A stretch of DNA of 64,000 bases from Ornithodoros turicata (Eukaryota > Arthropoda > Arachnida > Ixodida > Argasidae): NCBI RefSeq assembly GCF_037126465.1, contig NC_088201.1:194626403-194690402 (forward strand), given 5' to 3'. Made by a program: the position numbers and the translations under genes. Below, piece after piece: positions 56,060 to 64,000 of the stretch. Numbering within the stretch: the stretch's first letter is position 1; each line of letters begins with the position of its first letter. Under the pieces are notes generated by a model. It was given only the letters and a program-made list of their open reading frames with translations, was not told where the DNA came from and did not search any database.

Positions 56060-57430
56060 TTTCCTCTCAAGGGATAAAAATAAGAAGTGGAATGAGGCAA
56101 CACGAAGACCTATCCCTGCTGGTGGTGGAAAGAAATGAAACCATCGCGGAGATACAGTGCACGAGTAGTGCATCTGTTTCTTGCACTCCACAAAACGGCC
56201 CCTCTCAGGGCAAACCCCAATGATGCAGCAAAGGGCTGGCGACTGCGTTGAGAGACCCGCGAAAGTTAATTAAAATGATACCTCAAACGGCGTGGCAAAT
56301 ATGCTAACGACAGGCGCAGTGAATAATGTTAAAAGCAAATGAACATATGAACATAACTGAGGACCTTCAAAAGGCCCCACGGGTTCTACAACGGTTCCGA
56401 CATCCTGACGGTAATTGTTTTGTTTGAACCACGGACTGTTGTTACAGCGCACTGCATGACACTCTTCCACGTCTCAATGAGCTGGCAGGTATTCACAGAC
56501 TTAGAATGCTTTAACGTAATCTAACGAACGTATTCTATGTGCAAAGTGACATCGATCACTCAGTAAATTAATACACAACCTCTTTCCTCCGTGCGAAGAA
56601 CGTAAGTAATGTCAGCTGCTTCTTAACTCATATCACAGCCGCCGCGCTTGACACGGGCTCGGCATTCGCGGCATTCAGTTTTACCAAATCGGACGAAAAC
56701 TTGTCTGGTGAAGTTCGTACATCCCCCATTTCAGATTCCCCGATAAAAAAGAACCTCTGAAAAAGGCCGTAATAAAAAATCCGGAGCAAAAACACCAGCA
56801 CTGAAGAACAGTGGCGGGCGCGAGGTCTTCCTTCCGAACTATTGGCGCTCCACCATGCGTCGGCGGCGCGCCCTAAGGAGTCTTTCGCCGGAGTTTCTTG
56901 ACCAGAAGGAGTATCAAGGGACCGTGACCCAGCGTTCGGTTTCCGCCCAGTCAACACACATTGTTGGTAGAATGCAGAATTAACGTTGAATATTGCTGAA
57001 CAATGTAGAACGCAAAATGCGAACATTGATTCCGCGCTGACATTACGTAGTCAATTCAGCATGTCAAATCTTTTACGTGAATATAACGTGGATTTGTTGC
57101 ACACAAATTAACAGTAGATTGTCATACGTGAAAACAGCGTCGATAACTGTAATGGAAAGTCACAGAAGGACAGACGTCGAACATACAACGCTGCTTTTGC
57201 GAAAATTTTGCCTTATGCCTTTAGCATAAAGCATGCTCAAACAATGGATCTGCCGCGCAGGCCGTTCAACAGCGCTTTACCATGGTTGCTTTTGCGTGAC
57301 TCTGCTACTGTTAACATTGCAAAAGATCGTACAAAGAAAATATTAATATGGTAGTAATTCGATACGTCGGAAACCTACAGGTGATGGACAGCCAGTAAGT
57401 GCTCACCCAGTAAAAACCGAAGAAAAATAA
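56060..57430. other. Non-coding stretch, nothing recognised
   Basis: Short frames only. A GC-richer patch lies at 56800-56950. Confidence 0.35.
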
Positions 57431-60280
57431 AAGTTTGGGCGTTTGAGCCCCCGTTTCTCCGCCATCCGCCTTCACCCCATCTTCTTAACCCTGCCCCCCT
57501 GCCAGCTGAGACCCCCACACCACCGTACCACCGCCATCCGCCGGAAGCTGCCGTTTACGCAATGGTCCAGGGAAAATGGCGGGCGCCCAAACCACGTGAT
57601 CTCGAGGAGCCACTCACAGCGTCCCCGAGCTGCAGCGCGGGAAAAAAGCTGGGGCCCAGTGCGCATGCGCATATCGACCTCCTTTCCCAACCTCCTTCCC
57701 CTTCTCTCCTCGGGTTTTTTTGTCTCTCCTCTCGTCCCCCCTACCCCCCCCTCCAGACTCGTCCGTTTGTCTTCGGCGCTTGTTGTCTTGCTGTAGAGCA
57801 ACGATCATGCTGTCCCGAAGCAGACAATCAAAAAGCAATGGTGTATGACAAATCAACTTTATTTGTCCTCGGGAACAGCCTCGAAAAAGCTACAGTACAT
57901 ATCTTTTTACGTCTTGTAACAGGCTTCACTGGAGCTTTAGGTACTTCGACATCCAAGGGCCGTTCAAAAGCCAATGCTGAGCTATGTGCGTCGTTGTTGC
58001 CAATGGTTGCGGGAGAACTAAAACAAAACAAAAAATATATTGATGATCAGTAACTCTGCACGAAAATCACTGCTATGATAGGCAATCTATCTTGATTTCG
58101 TATTTGAACACCAAGGCATTTGTCACGAATGTTCGTAGATCACAGTGAATGAACGGCTGAGACGCGCATGAGGGGCAACTAGCATAACCACACATATTTT
58201 GATTAACGGCATATCAGAAACGTACAAGTTACGGCAATGCACTGCACAATGAAACGCCGCTAACGTACCGAGTGACTCGTAAATGCTGTACGTAATACAC
58301 TTAGCGTGATAAACCTGCATTACTTCCTTCAGTCACAAAAAAGTAATCAAACTTGTCTTACCGTTCACCTGCAGTACGTCGGAAAGAGTGCAGACTTCCT
58401 CTCTGACGATTTCTGCGTCCTTTGGAGGTGCAGACGGATTCCATGTCATGTTCGTCTTCCCGCTGTTGTGATGATGGGGTGGATGTGCCATTCCGTTCTC
58501 ACATTAGCAGTTCGCCACAATCTAAATCTAAAGCATTCAATGCGCAAGCCCTCAAACTACCCCGTAGCGTCTGCGTGCACAACGGTTGCAGTCCAAGAGA
58601 ACACGCATGGCCGGACAGACGCGATGTCTCCTCTGTCGTTCTTCTTTCTCCTCCGTTCGACTGCTTCCGTTGCTTCCGTTGAGCGGTTCGCGCGTTCGGA
58701 TGCTCGCTCCTCAGTCAAATGACTCTCGCCCAATCAGCGCGAAGGAAACTGACGCCAGTTTTTTAGACCAATGAGCATCCCAATATTTATACATATAATG
58801 CGCAGCCAATGAGAGATCTCCCGAGCTGGCACGCCGGTGGCGACAATATTTTCGAGGCGGTGCGTTTCGCTTTAGAGCCGGCGGCTGCCACCGCCATGGC
58901 GCCCGGCCAGCCGGTCACAGGAGAAATCTGCGCAGAAGGCGGATTTTTTCGTCAGGCGCAGAAGAGAGAATCACGTGATGCCCTCGCCCGTTGTGCTGTT
59001 GCAGCGGTTAATTTCAAACTGTTCGAGACGCCGCTGGAGGAAGGAGCTGAGGAACATGTCGGCGTCCTGATAGGAGTGCGGTAATTTCCAGCGCGGACAG
59101 CTCAAGCACAGGTTGAGTGAGTATCCCTCGTAGGTAACGGATGCACCACATGCGGCCACAGTCTATACAGGTAAACGGGCGTGGTGTCTTTGTTTATTAG
59201 CGTTCGTTTGAGACTCTATTGTTCTTCCAGTCGATTCAGCCCACCGAGTTCATGAAAATGAAAACGATCCTGGCTATGCTTGTAGGCACATTAGCGTGGT
59301 GTGCTACTTTTAGTTTGTGGTCGATTCACTGTAGTTTTCATCTTACATATCCTTTTAGGACTCGGAAAGTGTCTCTTTCAGCAAGCTTGGAATCATTTAC
59401 CGTCTAATGAGCTACAGTAAGAATGCTGCGTAAATCGGAAAATTATCTAACTTCGAAATGTCTGTATCATGTGTCGTTTTTCTCAGTGTTCTTTGACGGC
59501 GGAACTTCTACTTGGCCGGTGAGTTCCAGCGATTGGAAAACACGAAGGAACAATGAAATCGGTAGCCGTTCATAAGGCAACAAGGGACCAGAGGCTACAG
59601 TTGCGTCGCTAGCAGGCAGGACCCGAGCTAATTATACTGGTGAGTAACATCGACGATCCTTCTTATTTACATAAGGTGGTGATATTGTGATCGTGATCTA
59701 TATAAACGGACGCTCTGTGATTTGCAAACATAAATAACCAAAAAGTGGTCTTGACACAGGCATGAACAGCTCATCAGTTGACACTTCACGATTTTTTACA
59801 GATGCAACATCCAAGTGCCTACGTGTACAGATAAGCAGAGGTCCCAGCACAACCACAAGCCAATAGTGCAGAAGATAAACACGAGGGCTACAGCAAATTC
59901 AAGTCAAGTCAACGCTTATGCCATATGTGCTTTGGGTAATAAAGTGATTCTATTCCCCACTTTCCTGCGAAATTATTTTTATACCAGACTTGGGATGTCT
60001 AAATGAACATTCAAAGTGTTAAGGGGATATACTAAAATAAATGTAAAATTACACTGAACGTGTAATTTTTATCGTCATGGCAGCGTTGGAGAAACGTTGT
60101 AAAGCGCTGTTTATTTTATTCTCTCATGTCGTACAGTCTGGTACGTTGTATTCACATATAAACTGCATTTCATATACGTTAAATTTACGTTGATCGGCAC
60201 TTGTTAAATTAACATGTTTTCGAGCGGACATTTGACATCATGATTTCACGTTTGCTTCCCATCGTCGATTCAACATTCAT
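57430..60280. other. GC-rich patch and non-coding flank, nothing firmly recognised
   Basis: 57440-57790 is pyrimidine-rich and GC-rich, and 58580-59090 contains CpG-rich sequence with small frames (58809-59084, 57838-58053). None shows a known motif. A hidden promoter or first exon is possible but cannot be supported. Confidence 0.35.
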
Positions 60281-60309
60281 TTCGTTGATATACAACGTTT
60301 TTTCTACGT

Positions 60310-60780
60310 CGAATTTACAATAGTGTGTTGACTGGGCGCATGCCAGCACATATCTCTCGTCTAGACGCCGCATTAGTTCATCGAATGCGCCTCGACGTGG
60401 CCTTAACAGCACAGTGGCGCTACCGCTTGAGACATGTTTACTCTCTCCACTGCAGCCATTGCGGTGTTGTTGAAGATCTCGAGCATATTCTTTTCCCCCC
60501 AATGCCCACACTACAACCCTTCCCACTCCGTACTCTCCACCCCCCCTCAACGAGCTAGACTCACGTCTCCTCTCCCTCACAAAATTGCTTCGCCCCTGGA
60601 CGCATCCAGCTCACGAACGCTCTGCCCTAAATGCTCTCTTCGCCTGTTTGGACGCAAGAGGACTTCGATCCTCATTGTAATGGGACGCATTACTTCAATG
60701 CCCACTTCACCTCTAGCAATGGGGTAGAGGGACACTCCATACCCATCATCCTGAAGTCAAGTTGTTGTTGTTGTCTAATT
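60310..60780 (+). pseudogene. R1/I-type LINE 3' end
   Basis: The plus-strand reading contains LVHRMRLDVALTAQWRYRLR, then HCSHCGVVEDLEHILF, the C-C-H-C zinc knuckle found at the C-terminus of these ORF2 proteins. One frame over come LDSRLLSLTKLLRPWTHPAH and ERSALNALFACLDARGLRSS. It ends with a TTGTTGTTGTT run at about 60765, a common tail of such LINEs. Confidence 0.75.
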
Positions 60781-61054
60781 TTTTGCTACTTTGGTGTACA
60801 TGGCTGAAATTGGCGTATGCCAGTTTTCACAGGATAAAGTAGGGTTTCTCTTTAAAAAAAATATGCGTACAGTCAGCTGGAACGTCTTGTAGAGTGCATA
60901 GGCAAAGTATGCAGTGAGGTTCCTTGACAATGACACTTCACACATTGCCTAAAGCAATCAGACATTCTGAAGAATTTCAGCATTTCATTTGTTGAAAAAA
61001 ATCTAATGTCTCAAATCGAATGTCTCAAAATTAATACGTTAATTTCTTGTCCCT

Positions 61055-61734
61055 TTGCCGATCGAGACTACTTTGCAGTTGGTGTCCGGCGTTCTGCCGT
61101 TGCTGCTGAAGGAGCAGCCCGACTACTTGAAAAGCTCTGTAAGTACCCCTGTTATGCAAACAATTGTTAGTTATGTCTTTTGTAACGATATTTTTCACAC
61201 ATTTTCATTTTTCCATCAAGCACATTTTTCCTCTCTCCACAGACTTTCTCTCGTATTTCATCCTCATTCTTCATAATTCCAGATAATTCAAGCCTACAGT
61301 CACAGTTCCTTTACCTCGTGGTACATTCTCCGTCTCCTGTTACTCTGACAAGTGGACAATTAAACAAGCTGTTTCGTGTATAATCTTGTGTGCCATACTC
61401 ACTAAAAGCCACCACCTTGCTTGACTATTGTTGTGTTCCTTGGCTCTGAGCTTCTGAATACATGTGCCTATTTAATGCAGTTTTTTATTTACAGGATATG
61501 TAACCGTCACTGGTGTATGATGGAAAGCTTCACGAGACCAACGACATCCGCGTAAAATTTGAACACTTTGACATGGAGATGTCTGACGCGATAAGGGCCG
61601 TTGCAACATCGTTGGAACTTTACTGGATCCTCGACGTGAAGTACAGCCCGAAAGATAGGAATACATGGACTGTTGGAAGTATCAGATCGGAGTACGCCAG
61701 AGCGTTCTGCCTCCACTGGCCATCCAACTTCTGA
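61055..61734 (+). pseudogene. Two exons of an unidentified repetitive gene
   Basis: Exon A (to about 61139) encodes TLQLVSGVLPLLLKEQPDYL and ends at a good donor (TCTGTAAGTACC). Exon B follows a TTTACAG acceptor (about 61494) and encodes VYDGKLHETNDIRVKFEHFD, then VATSLELYWILDVKYSPKDR. An in-frame stop lies between the acceptor and VYDG. I do not know the family. The pattern of a short VLPLLLKEQP exon followed by a C-terminal exon suggests a known but unnamed repeat protein. Confidence 0.5.
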
Positions 61735-61739
61735 GATCT

Positions 61740-62640
61740 CTGGAGAGAGAATAAAAGCCATTACCCCCACTGTTTGTGCTCCTCCTCCTTTCCTACAGAG
61801 AACACAATAAGACCTCACATACTGGCCAAAAGTGACAGTCCGGTTGAAAACATGGGTGTTGGAAACACCGTCTTATGTTTCCGAATACTCCTCACAGCCA
61901 CCGTGCAAAATATTTCAGAAGAAATCGTATCCCGCGATTTGTTATCGATTTTCTTCTACGCCATTGTTGGCCCCGACTAAAAGCCGCAGCGAGCTCTCGC
62001 GTCACGTGCAAAAGAGCAAAGCTGCACGTGACTGGCGCATGCCTGTTTGCGCGATATTTAGTTGTTGCGTGCTAGAATTTGCCCATTGCTACGATTTTGA
62101 GTAGCACTCACACGTTATGCAGAGTAAAATGCAGAGTAGCGTCAACATAAACACAGGTATCAGGACGGAGCCTACGGTTCAGTACCCTCATAGGAAAAGA
62201 CACCTCTCTGTACTCCCAGGAATTCCTCAGTCATGCGGCCCGCTTTGTCCTTTGGGGACCTCATGCTCACGTGACAGACGACGTACATAAAGGATCCTTG
62301 GGGAAAGAGTTTGCGAGGTTGAAGAAACAAATCCGGGTGTCTTCAGAGGAGTAGTTTTTATTCAATGTCTCCAAAACCACACCGTTTTATGAGCTGAAAC
62401 TTTCCAGACAGCATGTAAGCCTCCGTGGCAGTTGGAAAAAAATCAACTTCCAGCTTTTCCCGGACTGTCCCTTTAAGCACCACGAAGCACAGCCTCGTGC
62501 TGTACATACTGCCTGCACACCCAGGGCATAGTAAATGTATGAGTAGCAATGGCTACTACTCTTCTTATTACTACCTGCGGATACCGCTTGAGCAGTAAAA
62601 TTTTGCGAAAGCTGTTAAACCTTTAGAGGCTAAAGCGGAA
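61740..62640. other. Non-coding stretch with a TTAA-type repeat end
   Basis: At about 62465-62480 the sequence GACTGTCCCTTTAAGCACC resembles a TTAA-flanked repeat end. Nothing else recognised. Confidence 0.35.
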
Positions 62641-62929
62641 TTTTCATTTCATTTTTTTTTTTGCCGTTGCGATACTGTGCATAGTTTTGTTGTATCTGCG
62701 TTTATCCGTGGAGGACCTCGTATTTCTGCAAAACAAAAATCACGGTTGCTTGGCAATTTCCAATGTTCAATTGAAAAAAAAAAGCCACAATTAAAGGCTG
62801 TGCAAAGCGTACCTCAATGGAGGCAAAACTTTCCAGAACGTAATTGCCGAAAATCTCATCTTCCTGCGAGTACGTCGCCAGTTAGAAATTTTTATCACCT
62901 GTGGAAACCTAAGTTCCCACAACTGCCGC

Positions 62930-63910
62930 CCAATGTGGGGGGTCCGTCCCGCGGTACAGGTCCCGTGGAGTGACTTCGAACGCTTACTTGGTTCTCTGGA
63001 AGCCCCGGCGCTTGTGCTAGGGGACTTCAGTGCACATCACTCGGCCTGGGGAAGCCGAAGGACGGACAGTAGGGGAAGGAGGTTGTTGGAGGCAATGGAG
63101 AATAATAACATGTGCCTGCTGAACAACCGCGAGCCCACTTACATGCGATCCCCAACGTCACTTGATGTATTGGACCTCTCGTGGTGCTCAAGCGACATAA
63201 TTCGCCACTTGTCGTGCGCTACGGACGTCGACACTAGAGGTAGCGATCATTTTCCTCTATATATTTCACACGACAGACTGCCCCTCTTAGCCACTGCTGG
63301 ACTGATTTCTTTCACAAACTGGAGACGTTTTCGTGCGGGCCTCAGAACATCTGTGCACACCGGTATGTCCCCAGAGGCTCTCTCTCAAGCAGCTACCCGC
63401 GGTATTCAGGACGCGGTGGTCATGTCTAAAAGGGTAACAGGCCATGTCGGCCATTCCCCAGCCATTAATCACCTTAGAGCATTACGTCGCCGAGCAGAAA
63501 GAACGGCTCGTCGGACAGGGCAACTTACGGACATTGTGGAATGTCGCCGGATGAAAGCTAAAGTAACACGAGAACTTAAAAACGAGGACAGGAAGCGTTG
63601 GCGTAAGTTTTGCCACCACCTTTCACCGTTTGATCCGGCCACGAAGATCTGGCGGACAATCCGATCTCTGAAGGAGGCGCCCCCTCAAAAGAATCCTCTC
63701 GCGGCCTTGGCTATCGTTCAGCGTGTAGACGAAAACACGCTTGCGACGGACTTCTGTGTGGAACTAACGACTCCGGCGGCTGCCTCGACCACGCCCCTGC
63801 ACCGCAGTTCTGTCCACAGTTTGACGGCTGAACTTCACCACGACTGGCCCCGTCCCCCGGAAGTTATGGACCGCGACTTCACACTAATCGAGCTAAAACG
63901 GCGAGCGTAG
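62930..63910 (+). pseudogene. LINE ORF2 endonuclease domain (R1/I type), 5'-truncated
   Basis: A long open frame of 325 codons. It carries the apurinic-type endonuclease core of R1/I-clade LINEs: PALVLGDFSAHHSAWGSRRT (the GDFN-x-H-x-x-WG motif with N to S), RGRRLLEAMENNNMCLLNNR, SPTSLDVLDLSWCS (the D-L-x-x motif) and DTRGSDHFPLYIS (the GSDH motif). After it comes a linker with RRRAERTARRTGQLTDIVEC and KIWRTIRSLKEAPPQKNPLA before the reverse transcriptase would begin. The frame ends at 63910 and no reverse transcriptase is seen in the last 90 bp. The N-terminal part of the endonuclease is missing. Confidence 0.85.
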
Positions 63911-64000
63911 CTGCCAGTAGCTCCATCGCTAAGCACAGTGCTTTTGATTTAGTCCTTTATTAGAGTGATTTCTGTTCCACAATTTTCCGCTATGTCTGTT

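Larger units (their letters stand above)
50650..56060 (+). pseudogene. P-element / THAP9-like transposase pseudogene with introns
   Basis: Exons in order: the THAP C-terminus (VVSYDRIVPKLRAGAVPRMF, about 50690-50765); a basic and coiled-coil part (51000-51340); LPPPDPRTIQSYISSLDANF; after an intron at 51581-51640, GVLMFDDMSVRKGLHLRHAD (first catalytic aspartate); 53285-53570 with DHGLVFLFRPFLGGWSQTMG and GTFCTAGAAPGSVLAKLIL; 53586-53816 with IIDVPHIFKCIRNNLLKVGK; 53879-54031 KLTKAHIYPNAFQKMNVKLA; 54112-54448 SFTRRLNALFDSLN and VIKESIAWLEEW; 55168-55268 ENMRALGYKYVLTEKLGQDP; and 55310-56020, the C-terminal domain (AILEYLGGYIVHKLRGGYC). Many introns keep GT-AG ends. The acid residue expected in the second catalytic motif (VCDG-like) reads CEN here. 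Stops, frame breaks, a MITE and extra DNA at 51730-53280 make it dead. Confidence 0.85.

Noticed and set aside
57443..58053. Overlapping frames in GC-rich DNA (57443-57801, 57562-58053)
   Set aside because: Frames are open on both strands, as expected from composition; no domain or splice context supports them.

Overview
The window looks like repeat-rich nuclear DNA of an animal, most probably an arthropod and plausibly a tick. This is inferred from the mix of element families, the conserved GT-AG introns and the long gene-free AT-rich spacers. No database search was possible. No ordinary housekeeping gene was recognised. Nearly every protein-coding signal belongs to a transposable element or a transposon-derived gene.

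Layout. 1-760: a ~107-bp tandem repeat. 760-12686: mostly non-coding, with termini of TTAA-flanked (piggyBac-type) repeats, a ~1.26-kb tandem duplication (4555-6790) and hairpin-forming repeats. 12687-13981: a complete mariner with perfect 28-bp terminal repeats and a TA duplication; its transposase is broken by two frameshifts. 15205-15420: a hAT transposase remnant. 15575-27251: a complete Maverick/Polinton, with 254-bp terminal inverted repeats starting AGT and a perfect 6-bp duplication TTTGTA. 27560-30040: a reverse-oriented LINE, a second rearranged Polinton piece and a 289-bp palindromic MITE. 31329-33107: a SWIM plus YqaJ-nuclease gene remnant. 34296-35031: a DDE_Tnp_4 transposase. 36254-37387: an element with a foldback MITE nested in its terminal repeat. 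40218-41382: a three-exon THAP gene. 42110-44560: a LINE split by a hAT element with an 8-bp duplication. 44849-45520: a mariner fragment. 45674-45964: a Penelope-type GIY-YIG fragment. 46640-47470: a LINE fragment. 47420-49570: a decayed Gypsy pol. 50650-56060: a P-element/THAP9-like transposase pseudogene split by a 710-bp TTAA MITE. 60290-63910: pieces of R1/I-type LINEs and an unidentified pseudogene.

The Polinton carries, in order, a small ORF, a packaging ATPase (fused in frame to a hydrophobic-tailed segment), a small basic protein, a chromodomain integrase pseudogene, a minor capsid-type protein, a pVI-like small basic protein, the major capsid gene (internally deleted and split by a scrambled Gypsy), an adenain-like protease and two unknown genes. 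No protein-primed DNA polymerase B was found.

The most striking feature is at 25573-26736, between the last intronless Polinton gene and the right terminal repeat: a gene of 13 exons. Its eleven internal exons are only 18-36 nt long, every one is a multiple of three, and every junction is phase 1. The predicted product (~123 residues) is proline-rich and carries a PPxY motif split across an exon junction. Its architecture recalls the micro-exon genes of schistosomes, in which exon skipping never breaks the frame. I know of no description of such a gene inside a Polinton.
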